64,000 bases of DNA from Alsobacter sp045348435 (lineage in GTDB: Bacteria; Pseudomonadota; Alphaproteobacteria; Rhizobiales; Beijerinckiaceae): the NCBI RefSeq assembly GCF_045348435.1, contig NZ_CP157484.1, forward strand, positions 4,278,001-4,342,000. Direction: 5' to 3'. This document shows positions 53,585-62,690 of this stretch, in pieces (within the stretch, counting starts at the first letter, position 1; every line of letters starts with the position of its first letter). A model generated the notes under the pieces. The model saw nothing but the letters and a program-made list of their open reading frames with translations. It did not search any database and was not told where the DNA came from. Both the position numbers and the translations under genes were made by a program.

Positions 53585-54472
53585 ATGGCGAAAAAGGACC
53601 AACCTTTCGCTCTCCCCGCCTGGGCGCAGGCCGCGCCGTTCGGGCTCGTCTTCGCGCTGTTCTTCGTCATCCCGCTTGCCTTCGTGGTGATGGTGAGCTT
53701 CTGGGACTACAACGACTACGCCATCATCCCGTCCTTCACGGCGCGCAGCTATGTGGAGACCTTCGAGGGGTGCTGGGACGAGCTGCCGGGGCTCTGCACG
53801 ATCCTGAAGACCTACCTGTCGACCGTGAAGTTCTGCTTCCTGGTCTGGCTGCTGACGCTCCTGATCGGCTTCACGATCGCCTATTTCCTGGCCTTCCACG
53901 TCCAGTCCGTCACCGTCCAGATGACGCTGGCGGTGATCTGCACGATCCCGTTCTGGACCTCCAACGTCATCCGCATGATCTCGTGGATCCCGCTGCTCGG
54001 CCGCAACGGGCTCGTCAACCAGACCCTGATGAGCATGGGGGTGATCCGGCAGCCGCTGGAATGGCTGCTCTACTCGGATTTCGCGGTGGTGCTGGCCTTC
54101 GTGCACCTGTTCACCTTCTTCATGGTGATCCCGATCTTCAACAGCATGGCGCGCATCGACAAGCGCCTGCTCGAGGCGGCCTATGACGCCGGCGCCACCG
54201 GCTGGCAGACATTGTGGAACGTCGTCATCCCGCTGGCCAAGCCCGGCATCGTCATCGGCTCCATCTTCGTGATCACCATCGTGATGGGCGACTTCGTCAC
54301 CGTGGGCGTGATGGGCGGCCAGCAGATCGCCTCGGCCGGCAAGATCATCGAGACGCGCCTCAACGCGCTGCAATTCCCTCCGGCCGCCGCCAATGCGGTG
54401 ATCCTGCTGGCGATCACGCTCCTGATCATCACGGCCCTGAACCGCTTCGTCGACATCCGCAAGGAACTCTGA
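53585..54472 (+). CDS. ABC transporter permease, PotB type
   Basis: A 295-aa inner-membrane permease with six predicted helices, first AAPFGLVFALFFVIPLAFVV near 15-34. The region VICTIPFWTSNVIRMISWIP near 117-136 is typical of PotB, and the EAA loop is LLEAAYDAGATGWQTLWNVV near 198-217. ATG 53585 gives a normal-length protein; its ribosome site is weak (CCGGAG 12 bases upstream), perhaps because the repeat displaced the original spacing. An in-frame extension to 53447 is made only of repeat DNA. Confidence 0.9.
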   Translation: MAKKDQPFALPAWAQAAPFGLVFALFFVIPLAFVVMVSFWDYNDYAIIPSFTARSYVETFEGCWDELPGLCTILKTYLSTVKFCFLVWLLTLLIGFTIAYFLAFHVQSVTVQMTLAVICTIPFWTSNVIRMISWIPLLGRNGLVNQTLMSMGVIRQPLEWLLYSDFAVVLAFVHLFTFFMVIPIFNSMARIDKRLLEAAYDAGATGWQTLWNVVIPLAKPGIVIGSIFVITIVMGDFVTVGVMGGQQIASAGKIIETRLNALQFPPAAANAVILLAITLLIITALNRFVDIRKEL

Positions 54473-54473
54473 G

Positions 54474-55364
54474 ATGCGTGAAGGCAGGCCGGCGTCGTTC
54501 TACTGGCTGGCGGCGTTCTTCGCCGCCTTCGTGCTGTTCCTCTACGGGCCGATGATCGCCATCGTGGTCCTGAGCTTCCAGGGCCCGTCGGGCGGCCTCA
54601 CCTTTCCGCTGAACGGCCTTTCCCTGCACTGGTTCGAGCGTTTGTGGAGCGGCGGCGGCATCGTCGACATCAAGTCGGCCTTCGTCCGGTCGCTGCAGCT
54701 CGGCCTCGTCGTGATGGCGCTCACCGTCGTGCTCTCGGTGCTGGCGGGGCTCGCCTTCCGCAAGAGGTTCGTGGGCCAGAACATGCTCTTCTACGTCACC
54801 GTCGCCAGCCTGATCGTGCCCTCGATCGTGACCTCGCTCGGCATCGCCCTGCAGTTCCGCCTGCTTGACGACGCCGTGAAGGCGGTCGCGCCGCCCTGGC
54901 TGGCGGAGGGCTACGGCACCATGATGGGGCTCTTCACCTCGGCCCTGGGCGCGCATCTCACCTGGACGCTCCCCTTCGGCCTGCTGATCATGTTCGCGAT
55001 CTTCAACCGCTTCGATTCCCGCTACGAGGAGGCCGCGCGCGACCTCGGCGCCACGCCCTGGCAGACCTTCCGCTTCGTCATCCTGCCCATCATCCTGCCT
55101 TCGCTGGTCGGCGTGGGGCTGTTCGGGTTCACGCTGTCCTGGGACGAGATCGCCCGCTCCTCGCAGTCCGTGGGCGAGAAGAACACGCTGCCCCTGGAGC
55201 TCCAGGCCTTGACCACCACGGTGACGACGCCCGAGATCTACGCGCTCGGGACCGTCACCACCGGCGTGTCGTTCCTGGTCATCGGCGTGGCGCTCGCATC
55301 CATCCTGGCGCTGCGCGCCCGCCAGGCCCGGCAGGGCTCCGACGCCGGCAAGGGAATGGTCTGA
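54474..55364 (+). CDS. ABC transporter permease, PotC type
   Basis: A 296-aa permease with six helices (first YWLAAFFAAFVLFLYGPMIA near 10-29). PotC-type features are the YGPMIAIVVLSFQGP end of helix 1 and the EAA loop YEEAARDLGATPWQTFRFVI near 183-202. ATG 54474 follows the previous stop by one base, with AAGGA upstream. With the ATPase, binding protein and PotB-type permease it completes the importer. Confidence 0.92.
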   Translation: MREGRPASFYWLAAFFAAFVLFLYGPMIAIVVLSFQGPSGGLTFPLNGLSLHWFERLWSGGGIVDIKSAFVRSLQLGLVVMALTVVLSVLAGLAFRKRFVGQNMLFYVTVASLIVPSIVTSLGIALQFRLLDDAVKAVAPPWLAEGYGTMMGLFTSALGAHLTWTLPFGLLIMFAIFNRFDSRYEEAARDLGATPWQTFRFVILPIILPSLVGVGLFGFTLSWDEIARSSQSVGEKNTLPLELQALTTTVTTPEIYALGTVTTGVSFLVIGVALASILALRARQARQGSDAGKGMV

Positions 55365-55368
55365 ACCG

Positions 55369-56106
55369 ATGCGGATCGCCGTCGTCAACCCCAACACCAC
55401 GGCCAGCATGACGGCCAAGATCGGCGCCGCCGCCCGGGCCGTCGCCGCCCCCGGGACCGAGATCCTGGCCGCCCAGCCGGAGACCGGGCCCGCCTCGATC
55501 GAGGGCTTTTGGGACGAGGCCTATTCGGTCCCGGGCCTGCTGGTGGAGATCGCCCGGGCCGAGAAGGCCGGCGCCGACGCCCATGTGATCGCCTGCTTCG
55601 ACGACACCGGCCTGGAAGCCGCCCGCTGCGCCGCCCGGGGCCCGGTGATCGGCATCGGCGAGGCCGCCTTCCACCTGGCGAGCCTGCTGGCGCATCGCTT
55701 CTCCGTGGTGACGACGCTCTCGCGCTCGATCCCGGCCATCGAGAACAACCTGCTGCGCTACGGGCTCGACCGCCGTTGCGCGCGGGTGCGGGCCTGCGAG
55801 ATCCCGGTACTGGGGCTGGAGGATCCCGCCTCCGACGCCTCGGCCCGGATTGGCGAGGAGATCGAGCGCGCCAAGGCGCAGGACCACGCCGAGGCCATCG
55901 TGCTGGGCTGCGCCGGCATGGCGGATCTTGCGGCCCGGCTCTCCGAGCGGCACGGGTTGCCCGTCGTGGACGGCGTCGCGGCGGCCGTGAAGCTGGCCGA
56001 GAGCCTCGTCGCGCTGGGGCTTCGCACGTCCAAGATCGGGGGCTATGCTCCGCCCTTGCCCAAGGCCTTCGCGGGCGGCGCGCCCGAGGGAGCGCCAGGA
56101 CGCTAG
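55369..56106 (+). CDS. Asp/Glu/hydantoin racemase family protein
   Basis: A 245-aa cofactor-independent racemase of the hydantoin-racemase group. The two catalytic cysteines are C76 in VIACFDDTGL and C181 in IVLGCAGMADL; the N-terminal VVNPNTTASMT (4-14) is a group hallmark. Hydantoin racemases invert 5-substituted hydantoins so that a stereospecific hydantoinase can use both forms; allantoin racemase is a close relative. It starts 4 bp after the PotC-type gene, so the operon probably imports and processes a hydantoin-like or other chiral amino-acid derivative. No hydantoinase is in the window. Confidence 0.87.
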   Translation: MRIAVVNPNTTASMTAKIGAAARAVAAPGTEILAAQPETGPASIEGFWDEAYSVPGLLVEIARAEKAGADAHVIACFDDTGLEAARCAARGPVIGIGEAAFHLASLLAHRFSVVTTLSRSIPAIENNLLRYGLDRRCARVRACEIPVLGLEDPASDASARIGEEIERAKAQDHAEAIVLGCAGMADLAARLSERHGLPVVDGVAAAVKLAESLVALGLRTSKIGGYAPPLPKAFAGGAPEGAPGR

Positions 56107-56116
56107 GTCCTGCCTG

Positions 56117-56959
56117 ATGACCGAGATCACCATCCGCCCGATGCAGCATGACGACCTCGCGCTGGCGCTCGACTGGGCGGCCGCGGAGGGATGGAACCCC
56201 GGCCTCGGCGACGCGGCCGTGTTCCTGGCGACGGATCCTGGCGGCTTCCTGATGGCCTTCGTCGGCGCAGAACCGGCCGCCGCCATCTCGGTCGTGCGCT
56301 ATGGCGAGAGCCTGGGCTTCCTGGGCCTCTATATCGCCGCGCCCGCCTTCCGGGGCCGCGGGATCGCCCGGGCCTTGTGGGACGCCGGCATGGAGACCCT
56401 GTCCGGCCGGGTGGTGGGGCTGGACGGCGTGCCGGCGCAGCAGCCCAATTACCGCAAGAGCGGCTTCGAACTCGCCTGGCGAAACGTGCGCTACGAGGGG
56501 CTGTCGCGCTGCGACATGCCGCTCGATCCGCGCCTCGCGCGCATCGGGCAGGGGCTCATGCCGTCGATCCTGGCCTATGACCGCGCCTGCTTCGGCGCGC
56601 CCCGGGAGGCGTTCCTCGCCGGATGGCTCCGCGGCGGCAGGCGCACCGGATACGCCCTCGTCGATTCCGGCGAGACGCTGGGCTACGGCGTCATCCGCCC
56701 CTGTCGCGAGGGGCACAAGATCGGCCCGCTCTTCGCCGACGACGCCCATGCGGCGGACCTGATCTTCCGGGCGCTGGCGTCGGCCGTGAAGGGCCAGACC
56801 GTCGTTCTGGACCCGCCCGAGCCGAACGCCGAGGCGCTCGACCTCGCCGAGCGCCACGACCTCTCCCCGTCCTTCGAGACCGCCCGGATGTATCGCGGCC
56901 CGGCGCCCGACCTGCCGGTCGGGCGCATCTTCGGGATCACCACCTTCGAGCTGGGCTAG
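56117..56959 (+). CDS. GNAT acetyltransferase with C-terminal Acetyltransf_18-type domain
   Basis: A 280-aa protein with an N-terminal GNAT domain (1-130; LGLYIAAPAFRGRGIARALW near 71-90 is the acetyl-CoA loop) and a second C-terminal GNAT-like half (about 150-280; IGPLFADDAHAADLIFRAL near 201). This two-part layout fits the GNAT plus Acetyltransf_18 family. ATG 56117 lies 11 bp past the racemase gene, likely the operon's last gene. Its stop codon overlaps, tail to tail, that of the minus-strand binding protein gene in a shared CTAG. Confidence 0.83.
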   Translation: MTEITIRPMQHDDLALALDWAAAEGWNPGLGDAAVFLATDPGGFLMAFVGAEPAAAISVVRYGESLGFLGLYIAAPAFRGRGIARALWDAGMETLSGRVVGLDGVPAQQPNYRKSGFELAWRNVRYEGLSRCDMPLDPRLARIGQGLMPSILAYDRACFGAPREAFLAGWLRGGRRTGYALVDSGETLGYGVIRPCREGHKIGPLFADDAHAADLIFRALASAVKGQTVVLDPPEPNAEALDLAERHDLSPSFETARMYRGPAPDLPVGRIFGITTFELG

Positions 56960-58173
56960 CCGCCGAGCTCGCCGCTCAGCACGGAGCCGAACAGGTTCCA
57001 TTTCTCGCCGTCGAACGACATCATCTGCATCTGCTCGATCGGGAAGAAATCGGTCGGGCTCGTGGTCATCGTGATGCCGGGGATGAGCACGTTCAGCGGC
57101 ACGTTCTTCATGTTGGCGGCCTGCCGCATGACGTTGTCGCGAGTCAGGTCGTCGCCGGCCTGTTTCAGCACCTGCACGAGGGTCTGGGCGGAGGCGTAGC
57201 CGTAGACCGTGAAGCTGGAGGTGCGGTCGCCGTCCGGAAAATACTTGTCCATGAAGGCGGACCACTCCTTCATGCCGGCGTCATCCTTCCAGGCCGGGTC
57301 GGTGGCGTCCTTCAGATAGGCGGTGGAGAGGACGCCCTTGGCGTTCTCGAATCCGGCCGGCTTCATCACCGAGCCCACCGAGTTCGACACGTTGTTGACG
57401 ATGTGCAGGGGCTTCCAGCCGAGTTCGCCCACCTTGCGGATGGCCTGGGCGGCGAATTTCGGCGTCGCCACATTGACCAGGATGTCGGCGCCGGACGCCT
57501 GCAGCTTGACGATCTGCGAGTCGACGGTCGGCTCGGAGACCTCATAGCCGGCCTCGGCGACGATCATCGACGCCTTGGCGCCGAGTCCGTCCTTGAGGCC
57601 CTTCAGCAGGTCCTTGCCATAGTCGTCGTTCTGGAAGAGCACGGCGATCTTGCCGGCCGGCTTGGTGTCCAAGATGTATTTGGCGTAGATGCGCCCTTCG
57701 GACTGGTAGTTCGGCTGCCAGCCCATGGTGTAGGGCGAGGTCTTGGGATTGTCGCCGAAGCGCGTCGCCCCGGTGGCGACAAAGAGCTGCGGCGTCTTCT
57801 TGGCATTCATGTATTTCTGGATGGCGGCGTTGGAGGCGGTGCCGAGCGGCTGGAAGATGAGCAGGACCTCGTCGCTCTCCACCAGCTTGCGCGCCTGCTC
57901 CACCGTCTTGGGCGGCGAGTAGCCGTCGTCATAGGAGATGAAGGTGATCTTGCGGCCGTTGATCCCGCCCTCGGCGTTGATCTTGTCGAAATAGGCCTTC
58001 TGCGTCTTGGCGATCAGCGCATAGGCGGAGGCCGGCCCACTATACGGCATGATGTTGCCGATCTTGATCTCGGAGTCGGTCGCGCCGACGTCGTACTTCT
58101 TCTGAGCCCAGGCGGGCGCGGCGAACAGGATCGCGGCGCCGAGCGCGGCGAGGCCGATGCGTGCTGGTGTCAT
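56956..58173 (-). CDS. livK: Branched-chain-amino-acid-type ABC substrate-binding protein
   Basis: A 405-aa periplasmic binding protein of the LivK/Leu-Ile-Val-binding fold. Sec signal 1-23 (ending AWAQ). The mature start reads YDVGATDSEIKIGNIMPYSG (27-46), with YFDKINAEGGINGRKITFIS near 61, LLIFQPLGTASNAAIQKYM near 104 and IAVLFQNDDYGKDLL near 175. Such proteins also bind aromatic acids, amides or urea. ATG 58173 follows GGAGGA. It lies at the downstream end of a minus-strand set of livG-livF-livH-livM-livK with IclR first, next to a divergent acyl-CoA ligase, so an organic acid is a plausible ligand. Confidence 0.91.
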   Translation of the reverse strand: MTPARIGLAALGAAILFAAPAWAQKKYDVGATDSEIKIGNIMPYSGPASAYALIAKTQKAYFDKINAEGGINGRKITFISYDDGYSPPKTVEQARKLVESDEVLLIFQPLGTASNAAIQKYMNAKKTPQLFVATGATRFGDNPKTSPYTMGWQPNYQSEGRIYAKYILDTKPAGKIAVLFQNDDYGKDLLKGLKDGLGAKASMIVAEAGYEVSEPTVDSQIVKLQASGADILVNVATPKFAAQAIRKVGELGWKPLHIVNNVSNSVGSVMKPAGFENAKGVLSTAYLKDATDPAWKDDAGMKEWSAFMDKYFPDGDRTSSFTVYGYASAQTLVQVLKQAGDDLTRDNVMRQAANMKNVPLNVLIPGITMTTSPTDFFPIEQMQMMSFDGEKWNLFGSVLSGELGG

Positions 58174-58190
58174 GGTGGCGTCCTCCAAGG

Positions 58191-59222
58191 TCAGGCCTTG
58201 CCGTTCGGCCCTGTTTTGATGAATCGATGCTTGAAACGCTGGTAGAGGCCAGCCGCCCCGCTGGGCGCGAGCGTGATGATCAGGATCAGCAGCACGCCAT
58301 AGACGGCGCCGGACAGCCCCTTGGACAGATGCTCGGCGACGTTCGGGATGAACATCACGAAGGCCGCCCCGATCAGCGCGCCCGGCAGCCAGCCGACGCC
58401 GCCCACCACGAGGCCGACGAAAAGCGAGACGGAGAGCGGGAAGGTGAAGCTGTCCGGCGCCACGAACTGCACCACTATGGCCCCGAGCGCGCCGGCCACG
58501 CCCGTGTAGAAGGCGCTGAGCCCGAAGGCGAGCGACTTGAACAGCGCCGTGTCGACGCCCATCGAGCGGGCCGCGATGGGGTTGTCGCGGATCGCCATGA
58601 GGGCGCGCCCGCTGCGGCTCGCCACGATGTTGCGCGCCGCCGCGTAGAGCGCCGCCCCCGCGGCGAGCGTGAAGTAGAAAAGCCACTGGTCCTGGCTCAG
58701 CGGCAAGCCGAACGGCGCGTCCGGCTTGACGATGACGATGCCCTGGACACCCCCTGTCCATCCCTCGAACGGACCGAGCTTCAGGAATTGCGGCGTCGCG
58801 ACGGCCAGCGCGAAGGTGGCGAGCGCCAGATAGACGCCCTCCAGCCGGAGCGCCGGCAGGCCGAACAGGAAGCCGGCGACGAAGCAGACGGCCCCCGCCG
58901 CCGGGAGCGTCCAGGCGTAGCCGACGCCGAAATGCTCCATCAGGATGGCGGAGGTGTAGGCCCCGATGGCGTAGAAGGCGCCGTGCCCCAGCGAGAATTG
59001 GCCGCTGAAACCTGTGAGCAGGTTCAGCCCCAGGATCGCGATGGCGTAGACCAGCACCATGGTGAGCTGGAAGACGAAGAAGTTCTTCAGGACGAGCGGC
59101 GCCAGCGCCAGGGCGGCGACCACCAGGAGCGTCATCGCCGCGCCCGCGGCAGGCCGGCGCGCGCCCGCGCCGCGCAGGGCTGCGCGGGCGTGCGGGAGTT
59201 CGGCGCCCTGTTCGATCGTCAT
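58191..59222 (-). CDS. livM: Branched-chain-amino-acid-type ABC permease
   Basis: A 343-aa permease with about eight to ten hydrophobic segments. LivM hallmarks: ILGLNLLTGFSGQFSLGHGA near 62-81, FGLPALRLEGVYLALATFAL near 119 and SRSGRALMAIRDNPIAARSM near 202-221. ATG 59222 overlaps the livH stop by 4 bp (ATGA), and livK starts 17 bp further on, so the three are co-translated in part. An Ala/Arg-rich stretch at 10-28 is less hydrophobic than usual. Confidence 0.92.
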   Translation of the reverse strand: MTIEQGAELPHARAALRGAGARRPAAGAAMTLLVVAALALAPLVLKNFFVFQLTMVLVYAIAILGLNLLTGFSGQFSLGHGAFYAIGAYTSAILMEHFGVGYAWTLPAAGAVCFVAGFLFGLPALRLEGVYLALATFALAVATPQFLKLGPFEGWTGGVQGIVIVKPDAPFGLPLSQDQWLFYFTLAAGAALYAAARNIVASRSGRALMAIRDNPIAARSMGVDTALFKSLAFGLSAFYTGVAGALGAIVVQFVAPDSFTFPLSVSLFVGLVVGGVGWLPGALIGAAFVMFIPNVAEHLSKGLSGAVYGVLLILIITLAPSGAAGLYQRFKHRFIKTGPNGKA

Positions 59223-60100
59223 CAGACCCTCTGGACGCTGAGCCGGCCGAAAAGGCCGTTCGGGCGCACGACGAGCACGCCGACGATGAGGAAGAGCGCG
59301 ATCGGCAGCTTCAGCTCGCCGCCGATCACCGGGATGTAGGTGCCGGCCAGGTTCTCCACGACGCCGACCGCAAAGCCGCCCAGCACCGCCCCGCCCGGGC
59401 TGTTGAGCCCGCCCAGCACCGCTCCGGCGAAGCCGTAGAGCAGGATGGAGAGCATCATGTTGGGCTCCAGGAACACCACCGGGGCGATCAGCATGCCGGC
59501 GATGGCCCCGATGGCGGCCGCCATGCCCCAGCCCAGCGCCACCATCCAGCCGACGCGCACGCCGACGAGCCGCGCCGATTCCGGGTTGGCCGCCGCCGCC
59601 CGCATCGCCAGCCCCACGCGGGTGAACCGGAAGAAGCCGTACAGGAAGCCCAGGATGGCCAACGTGGTGGCGATCATGCCCACCTGGTGCGAGCCGATGA
59701 GGTGCGACCCCATGAACGGCGCGGAGCCGAAGGGGCTCGGAAACGGCTTGACGGTGAAGTCCCAGATGAACCCGGCGAGGCTGTTCAGGATCGCGTAGAG
59801 CGCGATGAACACCACCACATGGCTCAGCACCGGCGCGTTCTTGAGGGGCTTGAACACGACCCGCTCGATCGCGATCCCGCCCACGAAGGAGAGCGCCACC
59901 GTGGCGACGAAGGCCGCCCAGTAGGGCGCGCCCCACCGCATCAGCTGCCAGGCGATGAAGGTGGAGAACATCGCCATCTCGCCCTGGGCGAAATTCAGGT
60001 GGTCGATGGCCTGGTAGATCATCACCACGGCCAGCGCCATGCAGGCGTAGATCGCGCCGCTCGCCAGCCCGGACAGGATCTGCTGGAGGAGAAGGTCCAT
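59222..60100 (-). CDS. livH: Branched-chain-amino-acid-type ABC permease
   Basis: A 292-aa permease. LivH features: LLQQILSGLASGAIYACMAL (3-22), YQAIDHLNFAQGEMAMFST near 28-46 and the family-typical RAAAANPESARLVGVRVGW near 169-187 that contacts the ATPase. ATG 60100 begins at MDLLLQQ; livF ends two bases upstream. The order livG-livF-livH-livM-livK is continuous with no promoter-sized gap. Confidence 0.93.
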   Translation of the reverse strand: MDLLLQQILSGLASGAIYACMALAVVMIYQAIDHLNFAQGEMAMFSTFIAWQLMRWGAPYWAAFVATVALSFVGGIAIERVVFKPLKNAPVLSHVVVFIALYAILNSLAGFIWDFTVKPFPSPFGSAPFMGSHLIGSHQVGMIATTLAILGFLYGFFRFTRVGLAMRAAAANPESARLVGVRVGWMVALGWGMAAAIGAIAGMLIAPVVFLEPNMMLSILLYGFAGAVLGGLNSPGGAVLGGFAVGVVENLAGTYIPVIGGELKLPIALFLIVGVLVVRPNGLFGRLSVQRV

Positions 60101-60102
60101 CC

Positions 60103-60816
60103 CTAATACCCCAGATAGGCTTTGCGGACGCCCTCGTCCTGCCGGATCGCGGCCGCCTCGCCCGCCATCACGATCGAGCCCGTCTCGATCAGATAGGCGT
60201 CGCCGGCGAGATCCAGCGCGAGTTCGGCGTTCTGCTCGACGATCAGCATGCTGACGCCCTGGTCCCGGTTCACGGCGGCGAAGATGTCGAAGAGCTCGCG
60301 CACGATCAGCGGCGCGAGCCCGAAGGAGGGCTCGTCCAGCAGCATCAGCCGCGGCCTCAGCATCAGCGCGCGCGCCACCGCCAGCATCTGCTGCTCGCCG
60401 CCCGACAGCGCCCCGGCCTGCTGCATCCGGCGCGCCTTCAGGATCGGGAAGGTGGCGTACATCCGCTCCATGTCGTCGCGGATGGCGGCGTGGTCGCGGC
60501 GCGTCATGGCGCCGAGCTGCAGGTTCTCCTCCACGGTGAAGCGGCCGAAGGTGCCGCGGCCCTGGGGCACATGCGCGACGCCCATCCGGCAGACGTCCTC
60601 GGTGGACCGGCCGATGACGAGCTCGCCGCCCAGCGTGACCTCGCCCGTCGCCCGGACCATGCCGCACAGCGCCCGCAACGTCGTGGTCTTGCCCGCCCCG
60701 TTGGCGCCCAGAAGGGCCGTGATGCCGCCTTCGCGCAGGGTGAAGTCGAGCCCGTGCAGCGCCTGCACGGGACCGTAATAAGCCTTCAGGCCCCGCACCT
60801 CGAGAAGCGCGGTCAT
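60103..60816 (-). CDS. livF: Branched-chain-amino-acid-type ABC ATPase
   Basis: A 237-aa ATPase. Walker A GANGAGKTT (37-45), signature LSGGEQQMLAVARAL near 137 and Walker B LMLLDEPSFGLAP near 158, with the LivF-specific GVAHVPQGRGTFGRFTVEEN near 79-98. ATG 60816 overlaps the livG stop by 4 bp. Confidence 0.94.
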   Translation of the reverse strand: MTALLEVRGLKAYYGPVQALHGLDFTLREGGITALLGANGAGKTTTLRALCGMVRATGEVTLGGELVIGRSTEDVCRMGVAHVPQGRGTFGRFTVEENLQLGAMTRRDHAAIRDDMERMYATFPILKARRMQQAGALSGGEQQMLAVARALMLRPRLMLLDEPSFGLAPLIVRELFDIFAAVNRDQGVSMLIVEQNAELALDLAGDAYLIETGSIVMAGEAAAIRQDEGVRKAYLGY

Positions 60817-61595
60817 GCGGCCCTGTCTCCCAGATAGGCGCGGATCACCGCCGCGTCCCGCTGCACCTGCGAGGGCGTGCCCTCCGCCAGCTTGCGGCCG
60901 AAATTGAGCGCGACGACGCGGTCCGCCGTCGACATCACGAGGCCCATATGATGCTCGACCAGCAGCACCGAGACGCCGCGCTCGTCCCGGATGCGCCGGA
61001 TGAGGCGCCCCAGTTCGCGCACCTCGTCATGGTTCAGCCCGCCGGCCGGCTCGTCCAGCAGCAGCAGCCGCGGCTGGGCCGCGAGCGCCCGGGCGAGCTC
61101 CACCCGCTTCTGCGTCCCGAAGGGCAGACCGGCGACCGGCAGGTCGGCGACGGCCTCCAGGTCGAGCCAGGCCAGGATCTCCGCGACGCGCTCGCGCAGG
61201 GCGGCGTCGGCGCGCCTTGCCCAGGGCAGGCGCAACGCGTCGCTGATCAGGTCCGACCGGGTGCGGGCGTGCCCGCCCACCATGGCGTTGTCGAAGGCCG
61301 AGAGCCGGGAAAACAGCGCCACGTTCTGGAAGGTGCGGCCGATCCCGATCTCGGCGATCCGATGCGCCGGGCGCGTCAGGATGCTGCGGCCCGATAGCGC
61401 GATCTCGCCGGAATTGGGGTGGTAGAGGCGGCTCAGGCAGTTGAACAGCGTCGTCTTGCCGGCCCCGTTCGGGCCGATGAGCCCCAGGATGTGCCCATCC
61501 TGCTGGTCGAAGCTGACCCCGTCCAGCGCCACGATGCCGCCGAACGAGACCCGCACGTCCTGGACGCGCAACAACGGATCGGCGCTCCCGCTCAT
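60813..61595 (-). CDS. livG: Branched-chain-amino-acid-type ABC ATPase
   Basis: A 260-aa ATPase. Walker A GPNGAGKTT (38-46), the LivG-type HRIAEIGIGRTFQNVALF near 77-94, signature LPFGTQKRVELARAL near 148-162, and Walker B LLLLDEPAGGLNHDEV near 168. Its start is 52 bp from the end of the IclR gene on the same strand, so it is probably transcribed with the regulator. Confidence 0.94.
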   Translation of the reverse strand: MSGSADPLLRVQDVRVSFGGIVALDGVSFDQQDGHILGLIGPNGAGKTTLFNCLSRLYHPNSGEIALSGRSILTRPAHRIAEIGIGRTFQNVALFSRLSAFDNAMVGGHARTRSDLISDALRLPWARRADAALRERVAEILAWLDLEAVADLPVAGLPFGTQKRVELARALAAQPRLLLLDEPAGGLNHDEVRELGRLIRRIRDERGVSVLLVEHHMGLVMSTADRVVALNFGRKLAEGTPSQVQRDAAVIRAYLGDRAA

Positions 61596-61646
61596 GCGCG
61601 GACCGGCCGAGGCTGCTGGGCGAAGGGGGCGGTCGCGCGGATGCGC

Positions 61647-62543
61647 TCAGCCCGTCTCCTCGGCGATGTCAGCAAGATGGGTCCCTCCCTGGTGCGTGCG
61701 GGCCGGTTGGCGGCCTCTGGCGTTGCGCGGCCCTGCTCCATCGGGAACCGGGCCTCCGTTCAGCGTGGCCTCGACGGCGCTCACCATGGCGGCGAGGCGG
61801 GGGCCGATGTCATTCTCCAGCCGGTCGCGGGTGAAGCGGAACGCCGGCGCCCCGCAGTTGAAGGCCAGGGGCCGGCTGCCGTCGCGCGGCGTCAGCGGGA
61901 CGCCCACCGAATGCACGTCGTCCTGCCACTCGCCTTCCGAGACGGTGAAGCCGCGCCGGGCGAAGTCCTCCAGCGCCCTCTCGACGCCGTCGCGCACCGA
62001 AGGCCAGCGCTCGCCGAAGCGCGGCGCCATGCTGTCGTAGAGCTCGGCCCGCTCGTCCGACGGCAGCGCCGCCAGAAAGGCGCGCCCCATCGCGGTCGTC
62101 GCCATTGGGATGCGCGAGCCGATGTCGAGGCGCACCGTGAGGGCCGTGTCGCTGCGCGCCTGGGCCACATAGATCATGCTGTTGCGGTCGCGCCCGCCGA
62201 GCGCCACGGCCCCGCCGGCATAGTCGGCCAGCTCCTGCATGTGCGGCTGCGCGACATGGCGGATGCCGATATTGGCCAGCGCCGAGTAGCCGATCGCGAG
62301 CGACGCGGGGGCGAGTTCATACTTGCCGAAGCGCGGGACAGCCGTGAGATAGCCGAGCTTCGTCAGCGTGTAGGTGAGCCGCGTCACGGTCGGCTTCGGC
62401 AGGCCCGTGCGGGCCGCGATCTCGTGGTTGCCGAGCAGGCCGTCATGGGGCCTGAACGCCCGCAGGACGTCCAGTCCGCGCGCCAGCGCCACCACGAATT
62501 TGCGGTCGCCCTCCGCGCTGTCGTCCTCGTCCCGGTCCGGCAT
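61647..62543 (-). CDS. IclR-family transcriptional regulator
   Basis: A 298-aa regulator. N-terminal winged helix (about 15-75; LARGLDVLRAFRPHDGLLGN, then TGLPKPTVTRLTYTLTKLGY near 46-65) and C-terminal IclR effector domain (about 80-260; ATTAMGRAFLAALPSDERAE near 148 and FNCGAPAFRFTRDRLENDIG near 228). The PcaR/PobR-like group controls aromatic and dicarboxylic acid catabolism. The last 30 residues are low-complexity. It is divergent from an acyl-CoA ligase and heads the liv-type transporter set; a perfect palindrome lies in the gap. Confidence 0.91.
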   Translation of the reverse strand: MPDRDEDDSAEGDRKFVVALARGLDVLRAFRPHDGLLGNHEIAARTGLPKPTVTRLTYTLTKLGYLTAVPRFGKYELAPASLAIGYSALANIGIRHVAQPHMQELADYAGGAVALGGRDRNSMIYVAQARSDTALTVRLDIGSRIPMATTAMGRAFLAALPSDERAELYDSMAPRFGERWPSVRDGVERALEDFARRGFTVSEGEWQDDVHSVGVPLTPRDGSRPLAFNCGAPAFRFTRDRLENDIGPRLAAMVSAVEATLNGGPVPDGAGPRNARGRQPARTHQGGTHLADIAEETG

Positions 62544-62627
62544 CCCGCTCCTCTGGTCCGCCCTCGCCGGGGCGTTGACAGGAAGCTCACCAGACTTCTA
62601 GCCTGCTCGTCAAGATGCGAAACGCCA

Positions 62628-62642
62628 TTCCGCACTGCGGAA
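62628..62642. promoter_or_regulatory. Perfect palindrome, candidate IclR operator
   Basis: TTCCGCA-C-TGCGGAA is a perfect 15-bp inverted repeat in the divergent region between the IclR and acyl-CoA ligase genes, 49 bp before the ligase start chosen. IclR-family sites commonly have this TTCCGC/GCGGAA symmetry. Confidence 0.65.
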
Positions 62643-62690
62643 CTGATGGGAGGCAGACGTGACCGCTCGGCCCGCGACGGATCAGACCGC

